A DNA stretch of 24,993 bases from Micavibrio_B sp048498395 (GCA_048498395.1 JBEHYB010000027.1:1-24993), one strand, 5' to 3'; positions 15,067-22,638 are shown, numbered from the stretch's first letter. Notes: a model not told the origin generated them from the sequence alone. Numbers and translations: made by a program.

Positions 15067-15363
15067 ATGCACGAAAAGAAATTCTACGTTTATATCCTGA
15101 CCAGAGAACGGAATAGCACCTTCTATGTCGGAGTTACCTCCGATCTAAGGAAAAGAATCTCCGAACACAGAAATGAAATCGCCGAGGGGTTTACAAAGAA
15201 ATACGACATAAAACAGCTTGTTTATTATGAGGTTCACGAAGATGCAGAAAATGCCTTCATAAGAGAAAAGCGTCTTAAAAAATGGAACCGTTCATGGAAA
15301 ATGCGGATAATCGAGGAAATGAATCCCGAGTGGAAAGATTTATACGAGGGCTTGAATGAATAA
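15067..15363 (+). CDS. Small GIY-YIG nuclease domain protein
   Basis: A 98-aa stand-alone GIY-YIG endonuclease domain of the kind often called UPF0213 or YhbQ-like. Visible elements are the YVYIL strand (7-11, replacing GIY), FYVGVTSDLRKRISEH (19-34, the YIG motif plus the conserved Arg30), and FIREKRLKKWNR with the catalytic-type Glu67. The C-terminal NPEWKDLYE is typical of the subgroup. It is flanked by identical 31-nt repeats R1 and R2. The last 240 nt of the ORF are about 40% GC by hand count, against about 57% in a cobS sample. There is no Shine-Dalgarno sequence. It interrupts the cobS-cobT pair and looks like an acquired or mobile cassette. What it cleaves is unknown. Confidence 0.9.
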   Translation: MHEKKFYVYILTRERNSTFYVGVTSDLRKRISEHRNEIAEGFTKKYDIKQLVYYEVHEDAENAFIREKRLKKWNRSWKMRIIEEMNPEWKDLYEGLNE

Positions 15364-15377
15364 TTTTAATCCCTTGT

Positions 15378-15467
15378 CGTCATCCCCGCGCAGGCGGGGA
15401 TCCGGCAATAAACAAGCGACGGCAACAGCCGTTCCAGGACCGGATGCCCGCCTGCGCGGGCATGACG
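15378..15467. repeat. Inverted pair of palindromic repeats (R2 and R3) between the GIY-YIG gene and cobT
   Basis: R2 (15378-15408) is identical to R1. R3 (15440-15467) is the same element in reverse orientation over 28 nt, with only two differences. Both lie in the stem and are compensatory: one C-G pair is swapped to G-C. The pair can fold as two hairpins or one long stem. R3 ends 4 nt before an in-frame GTG and 7 nt before the ATG of cobT. Confidence 0.9.
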
Positions 15468-15474
15468 TGCAGTG

Positions 15475-17331
15475 ATGACCGGACCACAGGACAAACTCGA
15501 ACGATTCAAAGATGTCACCGCGGCGACATTGCGCGCGATTGCCAAAAAACCGCAGGTTGAAATCCACTTCTCTGCCGTTGAATCCGGCGACCGTAAGCTG
15601 ACATTGACCCAGCCCGGCAAGGCCCGCCTGCCCGTGCCTGATATTCGCCTGAGCGATGCCGACAAGGCGCTGACGCGCGGCGCGGCCGATGCCGAAGCTT
15701 TGCGCATCCGCCATCACAACGCGAAACTCCACGCGAAAACAGCGCCCCAGAACGAACGCGCCCGCGCCGTCTATGACGCGCTCGAACAGGCCCGTATCGA
15801 AGCGCTCGGCGCTTTGGAAATGAAAGGCATCGGTCAGAACCTGAATGCTGTTTTAGAGAACAAGGCCAATCGTCTCGGCTACCAGAACCAGACCGACCGC
15901 CATAACGACACATTGCCGGACGCGCTTCACGCAATCGTCCGCGCCGACCTGACAGGTGAGAAACTCCCGCCTGCCGCGCAAAACCTCGCCGACCTCTGGC
16001 GGCCATGGATTACCGAGAAACTCAAAATCAAGGATTTCTCAGATCTCAAGACAAAGCTCGGCTCGCAGAAGGAATTCTCGACTTCCGTCAAAACACTTTT
16101 GAAAAAGCTCGATCTCGATAATTTCGACCCCAACGTCACGCCCGATGACGAAGAAGACACCGCCGAGCAGGAAGAACAGGATCAAAAACAAAAGCAGCAG
16201 GATCAGGACGGCGAACAGGAACAGGGCGAAGATACCGCCGCCGACGGCGAAGAATCCCAGGACATGGAACCGGAAGATTCAGAAAATTCTGGCGAGTCCG
16301 GCGACGAGCAGCAGGACCAGTCCTTTATGCTCGATGAAGATGAAGACAGCGAAGCCTCGTCCGAGCAGCGCATGCCGCGCGCCGATCTGGCCGCAGGCCC
16401 CGGCACGACCTATGCGATCTACACCACGCAATTCGACGAAATCGTAAAGGCGGAGGATCTCGCCGACGAAGATGAGCTGACGCGCCTGCGCGCTTTGCTC
16501 GATAAACAGCTTGTGCATTTGCAAGCCGTCGTCGCCAAGCTCGCCAATCGCCTGCAACGGAAACTCCTCGCCCGCCAGCAACGCTCTTGGCAGTTCGATC
16601 TCGAGGAAGGCTATCTCGACAGCGCGCGTCTCGCCCGTATCGTCGCCAACCCGACCATCCCGCTTTCCTTTAAGCAGGAAAAACAGACAGAATTTAAAGA
16701 CACGATTGTCACTATCCTGCTCGATAATTCAGGCTCAATGCGCGGCCGGCCTATTACGATCGCCGCGATGTGCGCGGATATTCTTGCCCGCACGCTGGAA
16801 CGTGTCGGCCTCAAGGTTGAAATCCTCGGCTTCACGACCCGTGCCTGGAAAGGCGGTAAATCCCGCGACCTGTGGATTCAAAACGGCCGCCCCAGCCATC
16901 CAGGCCGTCTCAACGATCTGCGCCACATCATTTATAAGAGCGCCGACACACCATACCGCCGCGCGCGCAAGAATTTAGGGCTGATGCTCAAAGAAGGTCT
17001 GCTCAAGGAAAATATCGACGGCGAAGCGCTGGCCTGGGCCTATAACCGTATCGCGCCACGTCCCGAGGACCGTAAAATCCTGATGGTTATTTCTGACGGC
17101 GCGCCGGTTGACGATTCAACATTGTCGGTCAACCCGTCCAATGTGCTTGAAAAAGATCTGCGCCATGTCATCGACTGGATCGAGCTCGTCGACAAGGTCG
17201 ACCTGACCGCGATCGGCATCGGTCATGATGTCACGCGCTATTACCGCAAGGCAATGAGCATCGTCGATGCGGACGAGCTGGCGACCGCCCTCATCGATCG
17301 CCTCGAAGGTCTTTTCGATTTACACAAATAA
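15475..17331 (+). CDS. cobT: CobT-like protein with C-terminal VWA domain
   Basis: CobT is the metal-ion-binding partner of the AAA+ protein CobS. The 618-aa protein shows the family layout: an N-terminal domain of about 220 residues (LERFKDVTAATLRAIAKKP at the start), a long acidic low-complexity linker (about 224-298, almost all Asp, Glu, Gln and Ser), then a von Willebrand A domain. The MIDAS motif is DNSGS at 417-421, followed by LMVISDGAPVDD further along. The start is ATG 15475 or GTG 15472. Neither has a Shine-Dalgarno sequence, because repeat R3 occupies the expected site. Cobaltochelatase or another CobST-type remodelling function is possible. Confidence 0.9.
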   Translation: MTGPQDKLERFKDVTAATLRAIAKKPQVEIHFSAVESGDRKLTLTQPGKARLPVPDIRLSDADKALTRGAADAEALRIRHHNAKLHAKTAPQNERARAVYDALEQARIEALGALEMKGIGQNLNAVLENKANRLGYQNQTDRHNDTLPDALHAIVRADLTGEKLPPAAQNLADLWRPWITEKLKIKDFSDLKTKLGSQKEFSTSVKTLLKKLDLDNFDPNVTPDDEEDTAEQEEQDQKQKQQDQDGEQEQGEDTAADGEESQDMEPEDSENSGESGDEQQDQSFMLDEDEDSEASSEQRMPRADLAAGPGTTYAIYTTQFDEIVKAEDLADEDELTRLRALLDKQLVHLQAVVAKLANRLQRKLLARQQRSWQFDLEEGYLDSARLARIVANPTIPLSFKQEKQTEFKDTIVTILLDNSGSMRGRPITIAAMCADILARTLERVGLKVEILGFTTRAWKGGKSRDLWIQNGRPSHPGRLNDLRHIIYKSADTPYRRARKNLGLMLKEGLLKENIDGEALAWAYNRIAPRPEDRKILMVISDGAPVDDSTLSVNPSNVLEKDLRHVIDWIELVDKVDLTAIGIGHDVTRYYRKAMSIVDADELATALIDRLEGLFDLHK

Positions 17332-17343
17332 ATCATACTCCAT

Positions 17344-17415
17344 CGTCATCCCGAGCGAAGCCGAGGGATCTCACCTTGGGATAGATGGGATGTCTCCGCT
17401 TCGGTCGACATGACA
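17344..17415. repeat. Paired palindromic repeat in the convergent cobT/acyltransferase gap
   Basis: A left arm (17344-17371, CGTCAT end) and a right arm (17388-17415, ATGACA end) lie in inverted orientation. Within each arm the outer stem covaries: ATCCC with GGGAT on the left, ATGTC with GACAT on the right. It is related in form to 10369-10437 and in its ends to R1-R3. It fills the gap between two convergent genes and may help terminate both. Confidence 0.75.
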
Positions 17416-17425
17416 ATTTCTGATT

Positions 17426-19372
17426 TTAAAACTCTTTCCTGAAATATCCTTCAAACAAACTCTCAAGATACATCGCCCCAAAAACGGACAGATGCCCTTC
17501 GTTGAAATACAGGCTGTGGCCATCCGCGCCCAGTCTGCACTCTTTGTCATCGCAGAGTTTTTTGGCCGGATCGATAAAGACGATGCCTGATTGTTTGTTC
17601 AACCTCTCGAACAGGTCGATATTATCGGCGCGGCCGGCCTTGTAATAAGCCGCAGCAACCGTATCGACGGCTTCCGGCGCGTTATAAAGGCGCTTCATCG
17701 CGAGCCGTCGCGGCGGATTGAATTCCGAATAAGGCGGATCGGTCAGGATATAGACTTTCACGCCGCGCTTTTGCAGCTCGTCGACCGTGTGTTTCAATCC
17801 GGCGGTCGCGATATCGTCATATTGGGCAGAATAATTTTTATACCAGTCCGTGGTTTTGAAAATCGCGCTTTTCTTTCTGAGCTTGCCCGTCCAGTTACCC
17901 GCAAGCATGACCGTCTTGATATTATTCTTCTCGATGAGCTCAAGCGCGCGGTCATTATAACCGATACAGTCATAAGACAGATCCGGAGCCTGCGCGTAAT
18001 CGAGGATCGGCGGACATCCATGCGCCGTGATGATATAGCCGTTCTTATTGTATTTCTGCGACAGGTCGTAAATCGCCGGCGCGATGGCATCTGCGAAACT
18101 GTCACCCCATAGGGCGAATGTCGGCTTGCTTCCTTTATTCGACTGGCAGATATCGCCACTGTCGAAACGGCTGAGCCTCGGCTTATTACATTCATCGCGG
18201 TGCGGATTGACATCATCCTGTCCGGCGGCATATTGCGCGACTTCTGCGGGCAGCCTCTGCGGCACACCGCCCGTGTAATGGATCGCAAGCCCTGCGCCGC
18301 CCATCGTCAGCAAGCATATAAACGCCGCGATATAAGCGGATTTTCTTGTCTTCAAAATCACCTTGCGGCGAAACGGCGCTTCGACGAATTTCCACGTCAG
18401 CGCGGCGAGCAGAACCGCCAACGCGAGATATCCCGCCGCCATTATCTGCGTAACCGGATACAACTGATTATATCTTGCATAAACCAGTACCGGCCAGTGC
18501 CACAGATAGAGCGAATACGAAATCAGCCCGATCGCGACCGGCACGCGCGCAACAAGCATGCGTCCGACGATATTACGCTCGCCTTCATTGGACGCGATAA
18601 TCGCCGTCGCGCCGAGGCACGGCAACAGCGCGCTCGCCCCCGGAAACAGCGTATCCTTGCTATAGGTCAGCACCGCCACAACAATCGCTGCGAGCCCCAC
18701 AAAACCCATGATTTCGCTAGTGAATTTCGGGTATTGCTTTGGCCTTAAGGCAATGAGTGAGCCAAGCAGCAATTCCCACGCGCGAAACGGTAGAAGGTAG
18801 AAAGCCGAAGACGGTGAATTGCGCACGATAAAACTCGCGCCGACAAAAGTAACGGCTGCGCAGATCGCAAGATATTTATAAATTTTGTCATGGCGGTGCC
18901 GCCAGATAAAGAACACCGCCAGAGGGAAGAGCAGATAGAATTGCTCCTCGACGGCCAGCGACCATGTGTGCAGCAACGGCTTGGTGTCGTTCGACACGTC
19001 GAAATACCCGGCTTGCTTCTTGAATAAAATATTGGAAGCGAATATAGCTTGCGACGCGACCTGTTTGCCGAGCAGATCGTAATCATTGGGCAGGTATAAA
19101 AACCATCCCGCGATCACGCTCACCGCGACGACCAGAACGAGCGGCGGCAAAATCCGCCTGATCCGCCGCTCCCAGAAACCGGCAAAACTGAACGCGTCCT
19201 CCTTCAAATCCCTGGCGATCAGCGACGTGATCAGAAAACCCGAGATCACGAAGAAAATATCGACCCCGACAAAGCCGCCGGCAAAACCGGCAAAATGCGC
19301 ATGGCATAAAAGAACGGATAAAACGGCAACGGCGCGCAATCCGTCGATTTCTGGGCGATATTTTATGGACAT
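17426..19372 (-). CDS. Membrane O-acyltransferase, acyltransferase-3 plus SGNH domain (OafA/YrhL type)
   Basis: A 648-aa enzyme of the kind that acetylates surface polysaccharide or peptidoglycan. The N-terminal acyltransferase-3 domain (residues 1-360) has about ten membrane helices and carries RPEIDGLRAVAVLSVLLCHA (6-25), FVGVDIFFVISGFLIT (34-49), RRIRRILPP (69-77), WSLAVEEQFYLLFP (137-150) and SYSLYLWHWPVLV (285-297). The C-terminal periplasmic SGNH domain starts near residue 415. Its nucleophile is in GDS (423-425) and its Asp-His pair probably in the DGHSLYFNEGHLS segment. It acts in the inner membrane, delivering acyl groups outward. It is monocistronic and divergent from hisS. The recipient glycan cannot be read from the sequence. 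Confidence 0.92.
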   Translation of the reverse strand: MSIKYRPEIDGLRAVAVLSVLLCHAHFAGFAGGFVGVDIFFVISGFLITSLIARDLKEDAFSFAGFWERRIRRILPPLVLVVAVSVIAGWFLYLPNDYDLLGKQVASQAIFASNILFKKQAGYFDVSNDTKPLLHTWSLAVEEQFYLLFPLAVFFIWRHRHDKIYKYLAICAAVTFVGASFIVRNSPSSAFYLLPFRAWELLLGSLIALRPKQYPKFTSEIMGFVGLAAIVVAVLTYSKDTLFPGASALLPCLGATAIIASNEGERNIVGRMLVARVPVAIGLISYSLYLWHWPVLVYARYNQLYPVTQIMAAGYLALAVLLAALTWKFVEAPFRRKVILKTRKSAYIAAFICLLTMGGAGLAIHYTGGVPQRLPAEVAQYAAGQDDVNPHRDECNKPRLSRFDSGDICQSNKGSKPTFALWGDSFADAIAPAIYDLSQKYNKNGYIITAHGCPPILDYAQAPDLSYDCIGYNDRALELIEKNNIKTVMLAGNWTGKLRKKSAIFKTTDWYKNYSAQYDDIATAGLKHTVDELQKRGVKVYILTDPPYSEFNPPRRLAMKRLYNAPEAVDTVAAAYYKAGRADNIDLFERLNKQSGIVFIDPAKKLCDDKECRLGADGHSLYFNEGHLSVFGAMYLESLFEGYFRKEF

Positions 19373-19397
19373 GGCTCAACTCTTTTTATCTCTATAA

Positions 19398-19461
19398 ACC
19401 ACAGAGACACAGAGACACAGAGAAAATATATAAAACTCTGCTTTCTCTGTGCCTCTGTGGT
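19398..19461. repeat. Inverted repeat ACCACAGAG/CTCTGTGGT in the divergent gap
   Basis: The left arm from 19398 reads ACCACAGAGACACAGAGA. The right arm (19442-19461) reads as its complement with one change. The left arm carries one extra CACAGAGA-like unit. The 135-nt gap 19373-19507 between the divergent acyltransferase and hisS genes is largely occupied by this element. Similar repeats are common in many bacterial genomes. Confidence 0.8.
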
Positions 19462-19507
19462 AAAAACGAGGGCTTCCGCCAATCATTTAAATGCGCTAAA
19501 AAGCCTT

Positions 19508-20812
19508 ATGAACGAACGCAAAATCTACAAACCAAAGCCGGTCAGCGGCTTCCCCGAATGGCTCCCCGAAGAACGTCTTGTCGAACAACGCTGGTTCGAC
19601 AATATCCGCCGGGTTTTTGAATCCTATGGCTATTGCTCGATTGAAACGCCGAGCGTCGAGGAAATCGATGTCCTGACCGCCAAGGGCGAAGTCGATAAAG
19701 AGATTTACGTTATCGAACGCCTGCACAAGGACGAGCGTGACAAGAACGAAGCGCGCCTCGCGCTGCATTTCGACCAGACAGTGCCCCTCGCCCGTTACGT
19801 CGCACAGAGATTCAACGATCTCGTATTCCCGTTCAAGCGTTACCAGATGCAGCGCGTCTGGCGCGGCGAGCGCCCGCAAATGGGCCGCATGCGTGAATTC
19901 TATCAATGCGATATCGACGTGATCAATGTCGACAATCTTCCGATCTCTTTCGACGCGGAAGTCGCCGCCGTCTGTTATGAGGCAATCCAGTCTCTCGATA
20001 TCGGCCGTGTACAGCTGCGGATCAACAACCGCAAAATCCTGATGGGCCTGCTCGAAAGCATGAGCGTCAAGGATTCAATCCCGGTAACCCGCGCCGTCGA
20101 CAAGCTTGAAAAAATCGGCAAGGACAAGGTGTTCGATGAACTTTACAGGGCCGGCCTAACCGAACTGCAAATTCATCAAATCCTCGAACTCGCCGCGATC
20201 AAAGGCGGACCTGATGTCATCAAAGCGATCAAAGCCGAAAACGACGTAATGCAGGACGGGATTCAGGAGCTGGTCTTCGTTCTCGACAATCTCGCCCATC
20301 TTGGCGAAGGTGTCGTCGCCGATCTTTCCATCGTTCGCGGTCTCGATTACTACACGGGCACGGTCTACGAAACGCAACTTCTCGACGTGCCGGAATTCAC
20401 GGGCTCGGTTTGCTCGGGCGGCCGTTACGACGATCTGGCTTCAGGCTATATCAACAAACATCTGCCCGGTGTCGGCATCTCGATCGGCTTCTCACGCCTG
20501 TTTGATGTCATGCGCCAGACACATCCCGCCAAGCTCGGCATCGGCCCCAAAGGCCCCGCCGATGTGATGGTGGTCATCCCGTCCGAGGCGGAAGCGTCTC
20601 ACGCCGCAGAAACGGCGCGCAGCCTGCGCAAAAACGGTAACAAGGTCGAGCTCTACCACGCCGCGCGCAAACTCGACGACCAGTTGAAATATGCCATGAA
20701 GAAACAGATTCCTTTCGTCTGGCTGCCCTTCGCCGACGGCCATCAGGTCAAAGACATGACGGCAAGAACCCAAACCGCCGCCGACCCGACAACATGGAAG
20801 AGGTTTCAATGA
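19508..20812 (+). CDS. hisS: Histidine--tRNA ligase
   Basis: HisRS charges tRNA-His with histidine. The 434-aa class II synthetase shows FDQTVPLARYV (88-98), motif 2 with RVWRGERPQMGRMREFYQCD, the histidine-binding signature IVRGLDYYTGTVYE, SGGRYDDL, motif 3 GVGISIGFSRLFDVM and a C-terminal anticodon-binding domain (VMVVIPSEAEA and after). Start ATG 19508 was chosen. The open frame extends upstream to 19457 but there it runs into the CTCTGTGGT repeat and adds unrelated residues. The Shine-Dalgarno sequence is weak (AAAAAG). The stop overlaps the start of the next gene by four bases. Confidence 0.95.
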   Translation: MNERKIYKPKPVSGFPEWLPEERLVEQRWFDNIRRVFESYGYCSIETPSVEEIDVLTAKGEVDKEIYVIERLHKDERDKNEARLALHFDQTVPLARYVAQRFNDLVFPFKRYQMQRVWRGERPQMGRMREFYQCDIDVINVDNLPISFDAEVAAVCYEAIQSLDIGRVQLRINNRKILMGLLESMSVKDSIPVTRAVDKLEKIGKDKVFDELYRAGLTELQIHQILELAAIKGGPDVIKAIKAENDVMQDGIQELVFVLDNLAHLGEGVVADLSIVRGLDYYTGTVYETQLLDVPEFTGSVCSGGRYDDLASGYINKHLPGVGISIGFSRLFDVMRQTHPAKLGIGPKGPADVMVVIPSEAEASHAAETARSLRKNGNKVELYHAARKLDDQLKYAMKKQIPFVWLPFADGHQVKDMTARTQTAADPTTWKRFQ

Positions 20813-21477
20813 AAACTACTATTTCTGCTTTCCCCGTGAAAACGGGGACCTTTCTTCCTTACACGAGAAAGATTCCCGCCTTCGCGGGAAAAGCACTTTG
20901 TGTTTTGCTATTGATATCCACTCCCGCCCTCGCAGCACCCTTCACCTACGCCCCCGATCATTGCGATTTCAAAATCACCTTCCCCGAAAAACCTTTTATC
21001 GAGGAAAAATGCACCGGCGCAGATAAAAAATCCTGCGATGAAGTCGTAACCTATACCCAGATGGACGATGCCTCTTCGGTCAATTTCCGCATCACCTGCT
21101 TGAAACAGGACCCGAAAGAGCTGCAGGCCTACACGCCGGAAAATCTAAAAACCACGCTCGATGAAATGGTCAAGGAAGCAGGCCTCCATGCCTTCGCGCA
21201 GGACTCCGCGCTGACGAAGAACGGCACGCGCACCTCGGTCGAGCTCGCGACCGGCAAACGCAACGACCGCGACGTGATCTATACGGGACAAATCTGGATC
21301 GGCAAGACTTCAATCCTGAGCCTCGAAGGCGAAATGCTCGGCCCGCAGGATAAAAAAGTCGACGAAGTTTATTCAAACATTCTCAAAAGTATAAAAGGCA
21401 AAGGCGAGCCGGACGAATTGCCGGCTGAGAAACCGGCAACCAAAACTCCAGCCAAACCAGTCAAAATCAAGCCTTAA
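20809..21477 (+). CDS. Exported protein, 222 aa, unknown function, with repeat-derived signal-peptide N-region
   Basis: ATG 20809 overlaps the hisS stop (ATGA) and has GGAAGAGG 5 nt upstream. The hydrophobic core KALCVLLLISTPALA with probable cleavage before AP marks a Sec signal peptide. Ahead of it lies an unusually long polar segment of 28 residues (MKTTISAFPVKTG ... RKIPAFAGK), encoded by the inverted palindromic repeat at 20827-20894. The mature domain (about 180 aa) has an early Cys pattern (DHCDFKITFPEKPFIEEKC), then a mixed alpha/beta body with VIYTGQIWIG, and a Lys/Pro-rich tail. The mature protein resembles small periplasmic proteins of unknown role. No enzyme motif is seen. Confidence 0.82.
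   Translation: MKTTISAFPVKTGTFLPYTRKIPAFAGKALCVLLLISTPALAAPFTYAPDHCDFKITFPEKPFIEEKCTGADKKSCDEVVTYTQMDDASSVNFRITCLKQDPKELQAYTPENLKTTLDEMVKEAGLHAFAQDSALTKNGTRTSVELATGKRNDRDVIYTGQIWIGKTSILSLEGEMLGPQDKKVDEVYSNILKSIKGKGEPDELPAEKPATKTPAKPVKIKP
20827..20894. repeat. Inverted palindromic repeat pair inside a coding sequence
   Basis: The left unit holds TCCCCGT, loop GAAA, ACGGGGA (20831-20848). The right unit holds TTCCCGC, loop CTTC, GCGGGAA (20873-20890). The two units are approximate inverted copies, and the pairing extends through CTTTCT and AGAAAG in the centre. The unit matches the repeat after clpX at 24072-24101. It is entirely within the exported protein gene and stays in frame. Confidence 0.85.
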
Positions 21478-21511
21478 ATCGTATAACTTGCAATGACTTA
21501 GCCTAACTTTG

Positions 21512-21540
21512 TTGACATAATACTATATACTGACTACATT
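21512..21540 (+). promoter_or_regulatory. Promoter of the 199-aa protein gene
   Basis: TTGACA (21512-21517), 17 nt, TACATT (21535-21540). A TATACT at 21526-21531 is closer to the sigma-70 consensus but only 8 nt from the -35, so it is not paired with it. Confidence 0.5.
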
Positions 21541-21566
21541 CGGTCATGAATTCAAGGATGTGACCA

Positions 21567-22166
21567 ATGACCGTAGAAACCGCGCCCGCAACCACACAGA
21601 CTTTATCGCCCGACTACGAGCAAGGCCGGAAAGACATTTCCGACTTCCTTATCTCACTGCTCCCGTTCTCCGCGCGCGAACAAGGCGAAACGCGTGATGA
21701 ATATTTCAGCAGATTAAGTCGCGGCGAATCCAGGAATGTTTTTGCCCTCACCTCCGTCTCACTGCCTCTGCTCAAAAATTCGCAGAACATGGACATCGCC
21801 GAAAAATCGGCCGAGAAAGTTTTCATGGCGAGCTTACCCTTCTATATTGATAAAAGCGCCGCCGACATTTGGCAGGAACCAGTCTTCCAGCGTGCCTTTG
21901 GCCGCGATGTCCAGATTGAAAACTATCTCTCGGTTATCAAGGACATGATCGATACGCAGTTCACGACAGAGACTGTAGAAGTGCCGAAACCGGTCGTTGC
22001 TACACTCATGCGCGTTCAAAACGCCCTGACAAACGTGCAGGATAAGGTAACAAAAATATTCAAGGATAACGATGCCCTGGCCGTTTATTCACTCTCGGCT
22101 TTTAATGCATTTCTCGGCGAAGATTATAAAAGGCACGAATTGATCGAAAGAGTGCTGACTTATTAG
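21567..22166 (+). CDS. Hypothetical protein, 199 aa
   Basis: AAGGA (21554-21558) is 8 nt before ATG, and a good promoter lies upstream. The sequence shows no signal peptide, membrane helix or recognised motif. It appears soluble and mostly helical, with a run of Val/Thr/Lys-rich helix around residues 140-165 (ATLMRVQNALTNVQDKVTKI). Composition resembles its neighbours. Its last four bases overlap the 3' end of the convergent SufE-like gene, so there is no space for a terminator between them. Function is not recognised. Confidence 0.72.
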   Translation: MTVETAPATTQTLSPDYEQGRKDISDFLISLLPFSAREQGETRDEYFSRLSRGESRNVFALTSVSLPLLKNSQNMDIAEKSAEKVFMASLPFYIDKSAADIWQEPVFQRAFGRDVQIENYLSVIKDMIDTQFTTETVEVPKPVVATLMRVQNALTNVQDKVTKIFKDNDALAVYSLSAFNAFLGEDYKRHELIERVLTY

Positions 22167-22567
22167 GCTGCCGCTTTAATCCGCTCGACCATCGAGAAGA
22201 ATCCGTTCCTGCGGTTCGGACTGAGATTCTGCTCAAGCCCGAGCTTCGCGAAAATATCATCGACATCGATTGCTTTGATCTCCGCAAGCGCCCTGCCCTG
22301 GTAAATCACCATCAGGAGCCCGATCAGCCCCTTGACGATATGCGCATCACTGTCCGCATCAAAATGAAACACTCCGTCTCGAATTTCAGATGTCATCCAG
22401 ACTCGCGATGTGCATCCGCGAACAAGATTCGCCTCGGTTTTGTCTGAATCGGGCATTTCAGGGACGCTTTTCCCTAAATCTATCAAATAACGGTAACGGT
22501 CTTCCCAGTCGTCAAACAGGGAAAATGTCTCGATAACCTGGTCCAGGGATTGCAATGCGGAAGTCAT
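22163..22567 (-). CDS. sufE: SufE-family cysteine desulfurase sulfur acceptor
   Basis: SufE accepts sulfane sulfur from the SufS cysteine desulfurase and passes it to the SUF Fe-S assembly machinery. The 134-aa protein has the typical order: the N-terminal helix with DDWEDRYRYLIDLGK (19-33), the acceptor loop LVRGCTSRVW with Cys52 (E. coli SufE has Cys51), the FHFDADSDAHIVKGL strand-helix, and a C-terminal LSPNRRNGFFSMVERI. The pattern GCTSRVW matches the family GCxSxVW. No sufS or sufBCD gene is in the window. The gene is divergent from clpX across 189 nt and overlaps the 199-aa gene by four bases at the 3' ends. Confidence 0.93.
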   Translation of the reverse strand: MTSALQSLDQVIETFSLFDDWEDRYRYLIDLGKSVPEMPDSDKTEANLVRGCTSRVWMTSEIRDGVFHFDADSDAHIVKGLIGLLMVIYQGRALAEIKAIDVDDIFAKLGLEQNLSPNRRNGFFSMVERIKAAA

Positions 22568-22590
22568 GAAGCCTTGTTATATATGATTAG

Positions 22591-22619
22591 TTGCTTATCT
22601 GCCAGACCGGACCTATATG
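22591..22619 (+). promoter_or_regulatory. Candidate clpX promoter
   Basis: TTGCTT (22591-22596), 17 nt, TATATG (22614-22619). It would give a clpX leader of about 130 nt that contains three hairpin-capable segments (22639-22664, 22681-22698 and 22701-22716). Confidence 0.45.
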
Positions 22620-22638
22620 AATTTCATGTCCGTTTTCC

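Noticed and set aside
15031..15467. Three similar palindromic repeats as a CRISPR array
   Set aside because: The spacing is irregular, one copy is inverted, a gene lies between copies, and no cas gene is near.
19457..19507. Extended hisS N-terminus starting at GTG 19457
   Set aside because: The extra 17 codons begin inside the inverted repeat and bear no resemblance to HisRS. ATG 19508 begins the conserved sequence.
21526..21531. TATACT as the -10 of the 199-aa gene
   Set aside because: It is only 8 nt from the TTGACA, so it cannot pair with it. TACATT at 17-nt spacing fits better.
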